NCBI RefSeq assembly: GCF_023336735.1
Contig: NZ_JAMBAQ010000007.1
Location: 40,015-104,014, forward strand
From: Moraxella oculi
GTDB taxonomy: Bacteria; Pseudomonadota; Gammaproteobacteria; Pseudomonadales; Moraxellaceae
Reading direction: 5' to 3'
Length of the DNA: 64,000 bases
This document shows, piece by piece, positions 55,401 to 64,000 of this stretch. The position numbers and the translations under genes are program-made. Position 1 is the first letter of the stretch. Each line of letters opens with the position of its first letter. The notes below the pieces were generated by a model. It was not told the origin of the DNA. It made no database searches and saw only the letters and a program-made list of their open reading frames with translations.

Positions 55401-58400
55401 ATCAAGGTGCACATGCCACTGCCGATGACACCATTGCTTTGGGTTCAAACAGTAAAGCCACTCAAGACAAAGCGATTGCCATTGGTCGTGCTGCACAAGC
55501 AACCGTAGCTGATGGCGTGGCTTTAGGTTCAGAATCGATGGCTGATCGTGCTGCCATTGATGCAAATGCAGTTCAGACGATCGATAGACAGATTGTCAAT
55601 ACTGCCACCAATCAAGTTTATACACCTCTACCTAATGACGCTCAGACCAATCCAGCCACTCAGCCTTTTAATCAGGCTATCAGACATACCGTCAAAGGCA
55701 ATAAAAGTGCGGTATCCGTGGGTAATGGCACGAATACACGCCAAATCACCAATGTCGCGGCAGGCTCTACTGACACCGATGCGGTGAATGTCGCACAGCT
55801 AAGAGCATTGGCAAATCTACCGATGACTTTTGAAGCTGATGAGGGCGGACAAGTAGAACGCAAACTGGGCGAGCGCTTGCCAGTTAAGGGCAAGGAAAAT
55901 GGCGGTATCACCACCAGCACCAATCTAAAAACCAATGGCATTGACATTGCGGTAAAAGCAGGTAATGGCATTGCGGTTGATGCTACTGGCGTAAAAGTTA
56001 AGCCAAAAAATGACGGTGCATTAACCGTTAACGCTGATGGCGTGGCGGTTAATGTCAATAATAAAAAAGGCATCGAGATTGGCACTGATAATAAACTTGC
56101 GGTGAAAGCTGATACCACAAAAGGCATCAAAGTTGATGGCGATGGCATTGGCATCAACCTAAAAGCAGGTGATAATCTATTAAGCTTTGATGATAATGCT
56201 CTTGTTGTCAATCCACAAAATGTGGTAGAACAAGCCCAATTGCCAGTGGTTTATACTGACAAGCAAGGCAATAAGCTGACTAAGGTGGGTGATGAATTCT
56301 ATCAAGTGATTAATGGTGGAAGAGCTAGAGTTGCTACGCCAAAAGACCAAGTCATCGCTTCAATGAACAATGGCACTAATAACACTAAGCAAGCCCCAAT
56401 GACCTTGGCTAATGTTCAAAGCAGCATTAACCTTAAACAGCCTTTGGGTAATGGTCCACAAGTAACTGCTGATAAACCAGCTGATTTTGACACCATCAAA
56501 AACAACGCAGCGACCGTTGAAGATGTGATGAAAGTTGGCTTTAATTTGCAAAATAACAGTCAAGCCAAAGACTTCGTCCAAGCCTTTGACACCTTAAATG
56601 TTGTTGATGGCAATGGTACCATGGCGATCGTTGAGACTGATGGTCAAGGTAAAGTTAGCACCATCAAAGTTGATGTCAAGCCAAAACCACAAGGTGGCAT
56701 TGAAGTGGATGCTGGCGGTGTCGGCATCAAACTTAAAGCTGATGATCATGCTAATAAGAATCCGCTAACCGTGTCTGATCAAGGCCTTAACCTAAACATT
56801 GACTCTGATACGCTGACAGTTGATGGTGCTGGCACTGATAAAAAACTGAAAGTCAAAGTAAAACCACAAGGCGGTATCACCACCGAGGGTGGTCAAGGTT
56901 TGGCTGTACAAACTGGTGATGGTGTTGAGGTTGCTGAAGGCAAAGTCAAAGCCAAAGCACATCATGGCATTACGGTTGACGGTAATGGCATCAGCGTGAA
57001 AGCAAAACAAAATGATGGTGCGTTAACGGTTGATGAAAATGGCGTAGCGGTTAATGTTGATAATCAAGGCATTCAAGTTAAGGATAATAAGTTAGCGGTC
57101 AAACCCAACACCAACAAAGGCATTGAGGTAACCGATGCAGGTGTTGGCGTCAAGCTTGCTGAGCAAAACAATCCACTAAAAGTGGATGGCAATGGTTTGA
57201 CGCTTAATATCGATGATGAAACATTGGAGCTGGCAGACAATGGTGGGGTTGGCAAGAAGCTGCAAGTAAAATCTAATAAATATTTTGCAGATGAAGATGT
57301 ACAAAATGATGATGAGGCCGCCATCAGCAAAGAAAAGGCTAAAGAGCTTGCCAAAGACAAACGCATCTTGGGCATCAAGGGCGGTCTTACAAATGGACAA
57401 AAGAACATCACTACCAAGATTGATGCAACCAATAACACCATTGAAGTCGCTTTAAAGCCTGATGTGAAAGATTTGCACAGTTTGCAATTTGCTGATGGTC
57501 AAGGGATTAAGATTGGGGATGCGGCTACTCAAGCCGATGATCCGTCAGCCATCGCAATGGGTCGTGGTGCACAGGCAACCGTAGCTGATGGCGTGGCTTT
57601 AGGTTCAGAATCGATGGCTGATCGTCAAGGGTTTGCACAACCCGTAAATGCCACCGATAATGCAACTGCTAACAATAATCAAGTCTACACACCGATCAGT
57701 GATGCAGTCATCAGAGATGCTCAAGGCTTGGCAGACCAATTAAATCAGCATAAAGAAGGCATCGTCGCAACAGTCAAAGGTAATAGGGGTGCGGTATCTG
57801 TGGGTTCATCCACTGCCACACGCCAAATCATCAACTTAGCCGCTGGCTCTGAAGATACCGATGCGGTGAATGTCGCACAGCTAAAATCATTAGCGGCCAT
57901 GCCAATGATTTTCCAGGCTGATGAAAACGGACAAGTAGAACGCAAACTGGGCGAACGCTTGCCGATTAAGGGTAAAGAAAATGGTGGTATCACCACCAGC
58001 ACCAATCTACAAACCAATGGTATTGACATTGCAGTGAAGGCCGATGACAAAAAGGGCGTTGAGGTGGGGGTTGACGGTGTCTCAGTTAAGTTGAATACTG
58101 ATAAGGGTGTTAAATTTGGTACTGATGGCAAAGTTGAAGTTAATCTTGCCAACAACAAAGGCTTAGAATTTGACGGTGCTGGCGATAAGGGCATTGCGGT
58201 AAAAGCAGGTGATGGCATTGAGGTTGATGCTACTGGCGTAAAAGTTAAGCCAAAAAACGACGGTGCGTTAACTGTCAACGCCGACGGTGTCGCTGTCAAT
58301 GTTGATAACAGTAAGGGTGTTGAAATCAGTGGTAATCAGCTTGCTGTTAAAGTCAATAACCAAAAAGGTGTTCAGTTCGGCACTGATGGCAGAATTGAAG

Positions 58401-61400
58401 TCAAGCCTAATGCCCAAAACGGCATCAAAGTTGATGGCGATGGCATTGGCATCAACCTAAAAGCAGGTGATAACCTATTAAGTTTTGATAATAATGCTCT
58501 GACTGTCAATCCACAAAATGTGGTAGAACAAGCCCAATTGCCAGTGGTTTATACTGACAAGCAAGGCAATAAGCTGACTAAGGTGGGTGATGAATTCTAT
58601 CAAGTGATTAATGGTGGAAGAGCTAGAGTTGCTACGCCAAAAGACCAAGTCATTGCCTCAATGAACAATGGCAATGGCGAAACCAAACAAGACCCAATGA
58701 CCTTGGCGAATGTTCAAAGTAGCATTAATCTTAAACAGCCTTTGGGTAATGGTCCACAAGTAACTGCTGATAAACCAGCTGATTTTGACACCATCAAAAA
58801 CAACGCAGCAACCGTTGAAGATGTGATGAAAATTGGCTTTAATTTAAAGAACAATAACCAAGCCAAAGACTTCGTCCAAGCCTTTGACACCTTAAATGTT
58901 GTTGATGGCAATGGTACCATGGCGATTGTGACAACTGATAATGAGGGTAGCACCATCAAAGTTGATGTCAAAGCCAAGCAAAAAGGCGGCTTATCCATTG
59001 ATGATCGTGGCGTAAGTGTTGATGTGGATAATAAGACCATTCAATTAAGCCCGGAGGGTAAAGTAGCTGCCAAAACCACAAACCTAACGGTTAATCAGGC
59101 TGGCGATGAGCAAGGTAAGGTCAAGCTGGCTGACGGTCAAAATGATGGCAATGCCCTAGTTACCGCCAATACCGTGATGAATGCTATTAATGATAGTGGC
59201 TTTACCTTGACTACTGACAAGACAGGCACAGGTACGGTTACGGGTAAACAAGACCAGCTAATTAAAGCAGGCGAAAAAGTGACCATTGAAGCGGGTGATA
59301 ACATCGCTATCACTCAGGACAAGGGTAAAGTATCTATCAGAACCAAGCGTGAAGTAGATTTTGGTAAAGTAACCGTAGGTGATGACACCGATGAATTTTA
59401 TGGTGTACGCACGCCAATACGCATCACTAGTAATGGTATGGGTGGTCATGAACAAAACCACATCACTGGCTTGACGCATACTCTGCAACCTGCTGGCGAT
59501 AGCCACCAGCAGCTGACACTAAATAATGATTTGGACATCTCAAGTAAAGATGCTGATTCACTCAAACTCTCTCGTGCAGCCACTGTTGCAGATGCTCTAT
59601 CAACAGGCTTTAACCTACAAGAAAACGGTAATTCTCGTGATTTTGTTCGAGCTTATGACACGGTCAACTTTGTTGATAGCGATTCGGTACAAACCAAAGT
59701 TGTGACTGACAAAGATGGTAAGATTAGCCGCATCAGCAATGAGATCAAGGTGAACCCAAACCAAGGTCTAGAAAGAACCCAGGCAGGTGTTGGTATTAAG
59801 CTTAAACCATCGGCTGGCAACCCATTGAATGTCAATGAGTACGGCTTGGGATTGGATTATGATGTTGACAAGCTGGCTGTTAAAGACCAAATCTTGACAG
59901 TTAATACCACTGACTTGTTTGTGTCTGATGACCCAGACAATGCAGATGGCAATACTGGCAGAGTTCAACTTGACGATCCTGCCAAAGGCAAAGCATTGGT
60001 AACAGCACAAGGGGTGGCTGACGCCATCAATGAGTCAGGCTTCTTGTTAAAAGCAGAAGATGAAACCGTCAAAATGGTATCACCTGGCGACAGCGTTAAC
60101 ATCAAAGCAGAAAAAACCGACCAAGGTAATGGCAACATCCGTGTCTTTGAAGACAATGGCGACATTGTGATCGGCACAGCAGATGATGTGAACTTTAATA
60201 CGGTGAAAGTTGAAGAAGAGCTGAAAGTTGGCGATGTGAAGATTGACCAAGACGGCATCAACGCTGGCAACAAGCAAATCACCAATGTTAAAGAGGGTGA
60301 AAAAGACACTGATGCGGTCAATGTCAAGCAGCTAAAAGACTCAGCAACCAAATACTTTGCTGATACTGACTTTGATGAGTCACAAACTGCTGCGACCAGC
60401 AAAGACAAAGCCAAAGCTGCCAAAGACAATGTGATTGGCATCAAAGGCGGTGTGACTGGCGATGAGAAGCAAGATGGTGCATCCAACATCACCACCAAGC
60501 TGATCTCAGATAAAAACACACTAGAAGTGACACTAAACCCAGTCCTTAAAGGATTAAAGAGCATCCAGTTTGCCAAAGATCAAGGCATCACCATGGGTGA
60601 TACTCGTACGCTTGCTTCTGACCCAACTGCCACTGCCATCGGTCGTGGTGCCAACGCCACTGCCTTTGGTAGCCAAGCCTTTGGTCGTGATGCGATGGCA
60701 AATGCTGATTATGCCAATGCTTTAGGTAATCGTGCGATTGCCACGGCACAAGGTGCCCAAGCGATGGGTGCGTTCAGCAGTGCAGACGCTGACTTCGCTC
60801 AAGCCTTAGGCATGGCTGCAACAGCAAGCCAAGAGGCAGCCGTGGCCTTGGGTGCAGCAGCAGAAGCTAAGAGCGTGGGCGGTGTGGCATTGGGTGTGTT
60901 GTCTGTGGCTGACCGTGCTGCGATTGTTGGTGCAACCACAAACCAATCAGCAAATCCTCTTGCTAATCAAGTGTACTCAGCAGTAACTGGCGATCAAAAT
61001 CAAGCACTTAACAATGCCATCGCAGCCACCGTCAAAGGCAACCTAGGTGCGGTATCTGTTGGTGATCAAAACAACACTCGTCAAATCACCAATGTCGCGG
61101 CAGGCTCTAGCGATACCGACGCGGCCAACATCGCTCAGCTTAAAGCGGTGGCAGAATTGCCAATGAGCTTTGAAGCGGATAAAGGTCAAAATGATCAGGA
61201 TAATGACAAAGTTGTTACTCGCAAACTGGGCGAAAGCCTAAAAGTTAACGGCAAAGCCAACAGCGGCATCACCACTTCTGTGAATGCTGGTAAAGATGGC
61301 ATTGACATTGCCGTTAATCTAAACACTGACAAAGGTGTTAAATTCGGTACTGATGGCAAAGTTGAAGTTAATCTTGCCAACAACAAAGGCTTAGAATTTG

Positions 61401-64000
61401 ACGGTGCTGGCGATAAGGGCATTGCGGTAAAAGCAGGTGATGGCATTGAGGTTGATGCTACTGGCGTAAAAGTTAAGCCAAAAAATGACGGTGCGTTAAC
61501 TGTCAATGAAAATGGCGTGGCGGTTAATGTCAATAATGAAAAAGGCATCGAGATTGGTACTGATAATAAACTTGCGGTGAAAGCCAATACCAACAAAGGC
61601 ATCAAAGTTGATGGCGATGGCATTGGCATCAACCTAAAAGCAGGTGATAACCCACTACGCTTTGATGATCAAGGTGCCTTAACCTTCAATACACAAAAAG
61701 CCGTAGAACAAGCCCAATTGCCAGTGGTTTATACTGACAAAGCAGGTAATAAGCTGACTAAGGTGGGTGATAAGTTCTATCAGGTTAATCCGTTAAACGG
61801 TAATCCAACACGCCAAGAAGTTGCACCAAATGAAGTGATCGCTTCACTCAATAACGGTTTAGGTCAAACTCAAAATGCCCCAATGACCTTGGCGAATGTT
61901 GCTCACAACATCACGCCTAAGAAAGACTTGGGCAGTGAGGTGATTTCATACGCCAACAAACCAACTGGATTGCAAGAGAACAACGCAGCCACTGTAGGCG
62001 ATGTACTAAACGCAGGCTTTAACCTAAAAGAAAGAGGTAATAATAAAGACTTCGTCCAAGCCTTTGACACGCTAGACATTATTAATGGTGCTGGTACCAC
62101 TGCACAAGTAACAACCGATGACAAGCATCAGGTCAATCAAATTACCTTCAATGTTAAAGCTGATCACCAAAAAGGCATCAAAGTGACAGATGAAGGCGTT
62201 GGCATCAACATTGATGACAATGCTGGCCTTGAGTTTAAGCCAATGACCGACAAGTCAGCATCTAAGCTTGCAGTTAAAGCTGATGGCACCACCATCAAGG
62301 TTGAGGGCGGTGAGGTGAAAGCAAATACAGCTGGCTTGACTGTTAATCCTAGTACTAAACCTGATGCTGGTAGAGTGATCATTAACGATGGCGATAGTGG
62401 CAATGCCCTAGTCACCGCCAATACCGTGATGAATGCCATCAACGAATCTGGCTTTACTCTTGCAACTTCACAAAGTGGTACTGGTCAAGCAGTTGGTGAG
62501 TCACAGCTGATTAAGACAGGTGAAAAAGTCATCATTGATGCTGGCGATAACATGAGTGTCATTCAAGCAGGTGGTCGTGTTAGCATTGCAACCAAAGATG
62601 ATGTTGTGTTCAAGCATGTGCTTGCTGATGACATCATGGCTAAAAACAGCCTAACTGTAGGTGATACTACAGATGGTAGAAAAGCCGTCAAAATCACAAG
62701 CACCGGTAAGGCAGGTAGTGAGAAAAACATCATCACTGGTCTAAGCGACACCTTGCCACGCCTAGGAGATGCTGCAATACAACAGGCCATCTCTGCAGAC
62801 TTGGACATCTCAAGTGATCAAGCTGACAATGCCAAACTCTCTCGTGCCGCAACAGTGGCAGATGCCCTATCAACAGGCTTTAACCTACAAGAAAACGGTG
62901 TGGCCAAAGACTTTGTGAAAGCCTATGACACCATTGATTTTGTTGATGGACAGGGTACCAGAGTGATGGTTGACTCACCAGCAGGTGATAAGAAAAATAC
63001 CATCAGAGTTGACCTCAACCTCGATCCAGCAAAAGGCCTGGAGATTAATCAAGAAAAAGGTGGCTTGTTGGGCATCAAGCTAAGAGATGAAGACAGCAAT
63101 CCATTGTATGTGGATGAAAACGGTCTGACCGTATTGACCACCAATTTGGCGACCACTGCTGATGGTAAACTTGTCGAACCAGACACTGATGATGAAAATA
63201 GCTTGGTAAATGCCAAGTCAATAGTTGACGCCATCAATCACTCAGGTTTTGTTGCTAAAGCGAATGGCGATGCAGGTGAAGTGATTCATCCAGGCGATAC
63301 GCTTGAATTGACAAATGGCAGAAATATTGAAATCAGTCGTGATGGGGGTAAATTTACCATCAATACAGCCAAAGATGCCATCTTCAACAGTTTGAGTGTT
63401 GGCGGAGAGTATGGCAATGTCATGATTGATGAACATGGTGTGCGTATGGGCGATGTACATATCGGTCCTACAGGCATTAATGCTGGCGATACTCGCATTA
63501 CCCATGTGGCCGATGGGGTTGATCCAAGTGATGCGGTGAATGTCAGCCAGCTATTAAATGGCATGGCACAAAGTGCGGAGCATGTGACTTCTGAAGATGG
63601 TTCCATTTTTGTCCAGCAAAGCGTCAATCCATCGACCAAGGCAACAACCTTTGATCTGTCTGTCAATACAGATGATGTTACCATCACTAAAGGTGATGAG
63701 GGTAAAATTAAAGCCAAAACCACAACCTTAACGCCAAATGAGAATGGCAAGATTGACACACCAAATGGTAGTAATGAAAACGCTTTAGTTACTGCTGGTG
63801 ATATTGCCAATGCCATCAACAACTCAGGCTTTACCCTACAAGCCAACGGCAAAGAAGGCAAGCTGGTCAAAGCTGGTGACACCATCAGCATCAATCAAGG
63901 TGACAACATCAATGTTACCCAAGATGAAAGCGGTAACCTAACTGTTGCCACCAAGCAAGATGTGGCGTTTGAAACTGTGAAAGTGGGCGATACGCTACAA
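52490..64000 (+). CDS. Giant trimeric autotransporter adhesin (3' end outside window)
   Basis: At least 3,837 codons in one frame with no stop. The N-terminus is an extended signal peptide: MNSIYKVIFNKTTGTYQAVAE followed by a hydrophobic core (about 48-66) and cleavage after ANA69. YadA-like head blocks of S-x-A-x-G and A-x-A-I-G repeats lie at about residues 134-507, 800-1035, a short one near 1680-1715, and 2704-2810. Each is followed by a neck of the form T-R-Q-I-x-N-V-A-A-G-S-x-D-T-D-A-V-N-V-A-Q-L (near 568, 1082, 1777 and 2861), with neck-like motifs also near 2595 and 3665. Long stalk regions with repeated G-G-I, K-Y-F-A-D and L-G-I-K-G-G-L modules separate them. The YadA membrane anchor is not in view. 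It would display a Hag/UspA-class trimeric fibre for adhesion. Alternative start: GTG at 52481. Confidence 0.93.
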   Translation, partial: MNSIYKVIFNKTTGTYQAVAEFAKSQTKSSGVVGSIASPASSPAMSKYLTLPAMVMLAMGVMVAVPANANPSGEKVATALKIDSKKRGQITSGLTAAGITGTVNLCYFVDSPYSSVFCSNNIQDLHSDLRDSVYIGKNVQAADGDRKGNYAVVIGENAYGIDKYVISLGKYTKATANSATAVGAKAAALASHSVALGGDESTGAKVETDADYSLAVMAGAKVNKNKKNGIAIGQGATIGVDDSDADNSNRATAIGTNAFANGNRALALGASLLNDDLTSDDAQEDTDLSEIEEADERSRAISARYSRTRATADDTIAIGTAARATADKATALGYRAAAEGANAQAFGSQAVASGISSLAQGTSAKATSINAQAFGNQAQASGVNATAIGTDSQASGHFSQALGATAEATKFGAQAFGLLASAKEHNAIAIGTGTKALGKNSQALGNSAVAEGAGSQALGTKAKSRGKRSLAAGFGANAANQLSLALGANAQATQDNSVALGAGSVADRVAINAGLVDTSSDTANPTANQVYTPLPTQSQQGEMQKFHQGIKDTVKGSNGAVSVGSSTATRQIINVAAGSTDTDAVNVAQLKALANLPMNFEADNNGAVPVKLGERLPITGAVDGGITTNADLAKNGLTIGIKTRPDGGLDLNAQGVGIKLDQNNGGQPAGSPLSLSNNGLKFNFKDTDFQLVDDGGVKKLALKAGADETKYFADADNDTVTPATSKDAAKAFTNDKNVLGIKGGLTGEEAKAGAKNIITKIDTDNNTIEVALNPDVKGLHSLQFADGQGIKIGDGNTQVNHNENVVIGKGAVAKSSSQVGLGLRKAPGFDEKLTGSPTGKNHIGTYYQMMQGVAVGDHAYSGDSSTAVGARSKAEGTYSVTVGANAFTKNEGGVALGAASFVTGASGVAIGREAVSTGAFAQALGSVSSATGEKSFAVGHSATASGKRGIAIGASSNGSDGMNKLYQKDANQGAHATADDTIALGSNSKATQDKAIAIGRAAQATVADGVALGSESMADRAAIDANAVQTIDRQIVNTATNQVYTPLPNDAQTNPATQPFNQAIRHTVKGNKSAVSVGNGTNTRQITNVAAGSTDTDAVNVAQLRALANLPMTFEADEGGQVERKLGERLPVKGKENGGITTSTNLKTNGIDIAVKAGNGIAVDATGVKVKPKNDGALTVNADGVAVNVNNKKGIEIGTDNKLAVKADTTKGIKVDGDGIGINLKAGDNLLSFDDNALVVNPQNVVEQAQLPVVYTDKQGNKLTKVGDEFYQVINGGRARVATPKDQVIASMNNGTNNTKQAPMTLANVQSSINLKQPLGNGPQVTADKPADFDTIKNNAATVEDVMKVGFNLQNNSQAKDFVQAFDTLNVVDGNGTMAIVETDGQGKVSTIKVDVKPKPQGGIEVDAGGVGIKLKADDHANKNPLTVSDQGLNLNIDSDTLTVDGAGTDKKLKVKVKPQGGITTEGGQGLAVQTGDGVEVAEGKVKAKAHHGITVDGNGISVKAKQNDGALTVDENGVAVNVDNQGIQVKDNKLAVKPNTNKGIEVTDAGVGVKLAEQNNPLKVDGNGLTLNIDDETLELADNGGVGKKLQVKSNKYFADEDVQNDDEAAISKEKAKELAKDKRILGIKGGLTNGQKNITTKIDATNNTIEVALKPDVKDLHSLQFADGQGIKIGDAATQADDPSAIAMGRGAQATVADGVALGSESMADRQGFAQPVNATDNATANNNQVYTPISDAVIRDAQGLADQLNQHKEGIVATVKGNRGAVSVGSSTATRQIINLAAGSEDTDAVNVAQLKSLAAMPMIFQADENGQVERKLGERLPIKGKENGGITTSTNLQTNGIDIAVKADDKKGVEVGVDGVSVKLNTDKGVKFGTDGKVEVNLANNKGLEFDGAGDKGIAVKAGDGIEVDATGVKVKPKNDGALTVNADGVAVNVDNSKGVEISGNQLAVKVNNQKGVQFGTDGRIEVKPNAQNGIKVDGDGIGINLKAGDNLLSFDNNALTVNPQNVVEQAQLPVVYTDKQGNKLTKVGDEFYQVINGGRARVATPKDQVIASMNNGNGETKQDPMTLANVQSSINLKQPLGNGPQVTADKPADFDTIKNNAATVEDVMKIGFNLKNNNQAKDFVQAFDTLNVVDGNGTMAIVTTDNEGSTIKVDVKAKQKGGLSIDDRGVSVDVDNKTIQLSPEGKVAAKTTNLTVNQAGDEQGKVKLADGQNDGNALVTANTVMNAINDSGFTLTTDKTGTGTVTGKQDQLIKAGEKVTIEAGDNIAITQDKGKVSIRTKREVDFGKVTVGDDTDEFYGVRTPIRITSNGMGGHEQNHITGLTHTLQPAGDSHQQLTLNNDLDISSKDADSLKLSRAATVADALSTGFNLQENGNSRDFVRAYDTVNFVDSDSVQTKVVTDKDGKISRISNEIKVNPNQGLERTQAGVGIKLKPSAGNPLNVNEYGLGLDYDVDKLAVKDQILTVNTTDLFVSDDPDNADGNTGRVQLDDPAKGKALVTAQGVADAINESGFLLKAEDETVKMVSPGDSVNIKAEKTDQGNGNIRVFEDNGDIVIGTADDVNFNTVKVEEELKVGDVKIDQDGINAGNKQITNVKEGEKDTDAVNVKQLKDSATKYFADTDFDESQTAATSKDKAKAAKDNVIGIKGGVTGDEKQDGASNITTKLISDKNTLEVTLNPVLKGLKSIQFAKDQGITMGDTRTLASDPTATAIGRGANATAFGSQAFGRDAMANADYANALGNRAIATAQGAQAMGAFSSADADFAQALGMAATASQEAAVALGAAAEAKSVGGVALGVLSVADRAAIVGATTNQSANPLANQVYSAVTGDQNQALNNAIAATVKGNLGAVSVGDQNNTRQITNVAAGSSDTDAANIAQLKAVAELPMSFEADKGQNDQDNDKVVTRKLGESLKVNGKANSGITTSVNAGKDGIDIAVNLNTDKGVKFGTDGKVEVNLANNKGLEFDGAGDKGIAVKAGDGIEVDATGVKVKPKNDGALTVNENGVAVNVNNEKGIEIGTDNKLAVKANTNKGIKVDGDGIGINLKAGDNPLRFDDQGALTFNTQKAVEQAQLPVVYTDKAGNKLTKVGDKFYQVNPLNGNPTRQEVAPNEVIASLNNGLGQTQNAPMTLANVAHNITPKKDLGSEVISYANKPTGLQENNAATVGDVLNAGFNLKERGNNKDFVQAFDTLDIINGAGTTAQVTTDDKHQVNQITFNVKADHQKGIKVTDEGVGINIDDNAGLEFKPMTDKSASKLAVKADGTTIKVEGGEVKANTAGLTVNPSTKPDAGRVIINDGDSGNALVTANTVMNAINESGFTLATSQSGTGQAVGESQLIKTGEKVIIDAGDNMSVIQAGGRVSIATKDDVVFKHVLADDIMAKNSLTVGDTTDGRKAVKITSTGKAGSEKNIITGLSDTLPRLGDAAIQQAISADLDISSDQADNAKLSRAATVADALSTGFNLQENGVAKDFVKAYDTIDFVDGQGTRVMVDSPAGDKKNTIRVDLNLDPAKGLEINQEKGGLLGIKLRDEDSNPLYVDENGLTVLTTNLATTADGKLVEPDTDDENSLVNAKSIVDAINHSGFVAKANGDAGEVIHPGDTLELTNGRNIEISRDGGKFTINTAKDAIFNSLSVGGEYGNVMIDEHGVRMGDVHIGPTGINAGDTRITHVADGVDPSDAVNVSQLLNGMAQSAEHVTSEDGSIFVQQSVNPSTKATTFDLSVNTDDVTITKGDEGKIKAKTTTLTPNENGKIDTPNGSNENALVTAGDIANAINNSGFTLQANGKEGKLVKAGDTISINQGDNINVTQDESGNLTVATKQDVAFETVKVGDTLQ
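56123..56628 (+). repeat. Intragenic adhesin repeat B, copy 1
   Basis: 506 bp nearly identical to 58421-58926; the lengths are exactly equal, and differences cluster in one short central variable stretch (around 56385). Encodes the stalk module starting G-I-K-V-D-G-D-G-I-G-I-N-L-K-A-G-D-N. Confidence 0.9.
58094..58278 (+). repeat. Intragenic adhesin repeat C, copy 1
   Basis: 185 bp nearly identical to 61322-61506, encoding N-T-D-K-G-V-K-F-G-T-D-G-K-V-E-V and the following A-N-N-K-G-L-E-F-D-G-A-G segment. Confidence 0.85.
58421..58926 (+). repeat. Intragenic adhesin repeat B, copy 2
   Basis: Second copy of the 506-bp module. A third, more diverged copy of its first half lies near 61600-61860. 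Confidence 0.9.
61322..61506 (+). repeat. Intragenic adhesin repeat C, copy 2
   Basis: Second copy of the 185-bp stalk module at 58094-58278, 3.2 kb downstream in the same gene. Confidence 0.85.

Noticed and set aside
52832..63894. Many long minus-strand open frames (for example 55672-56211, 57745-58299, 59965-60576, 61195-61632, 63286-63894)
   Set aside because: They are antisense shadows of the adhesin. Its biased codons leave the opposite strand open; the products are Ser/Leu/Pro-rich with no ribosome-binding sites.

Overview
The window looks like a Moraxella-type gammaproteobacterial chromosome (family Moraxellaceae). The reasons are the ubiE-ubiJ-ubiB cluster, the DUF2789, DUF1315 and FFLEELY-type small genes, a lipoprotein DsbC next to hom, and a giant Hag/UspA-class trimeric autotransporter with an extended signal peptide. 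The species cannot be fixed from the sequence alone.

Positions 1-33,440 are mostly housekeeping: the end of a Cu+ P1B-ATPase, a BI-1/YccA membrane protein, NAD kinase, ubiquinone biosynthesis (ubiEJB), a Pit phosphate transporter behind a near-consensus Pho box, sdhE-ygfX, rsmE, ahcY behind a recognisable SAH riboswitch, an MscS channel, glnA, miaB, a Sel1-repeat protein, slt, mdh, cysS, hom, dsbC and guaB. Two accessory spots stand out. One is a set of small envelope genes beside an XRE regulator (3.2-4.7 kb). The other is an Nramp-type metal transporter pseudogene broken by an IS1595-family transposase fragment and two nonsense codons (21.8-23.4 kb).

Positions 33,442-45,063 are an 11.5-kb integrated element. 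It sits at the 3' end of tRNA-Arg(CCG) and is bounded by identical 110-bp direct repeats. It has a P4-type tyrosine integrase beside the intact tRNA, an AlpA-like regulator, a split replication module (CHC2 zinc-finger protein plus TOPRIM/DUF3987 ATPase), a GNAT-DUF1778 toxin-antitoxin pair, Ash-like ORFs and several unknown small genes, nearly all on the minus strand. No capsid, terminase or conjugation genes are visible. Its most striking feature is a pair of about 270-bp inverted repeats, 8.3 kb apart, each carrying three exactly 20-bp-spaced iteron-like motifs plus two further iteron/half-iteron pairs. A 9-mer (GCAGGCGTG) occurs 12 times inside the element but I found it only once outside. 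I read it as a P4-like satellite or plasmid-like integrative element with a two-site replication origin; that reading is inference.

Positions 45,064-52,207 return to core genes: a cytochrome c, a YadG/YadH-type ABC exporter, queF, tRNA-Glu, yajQ, pyrC-rnt and a small membrane protein. From 52,490 to the right edge runs one open frame of at least 3,837 codons. It encodes a giant trimeric autotransporter adhesin with several YadA-like head blocks, necks and long stalk repeats, including near-identical internal duplications; its membrane anchor lies beyond the window.
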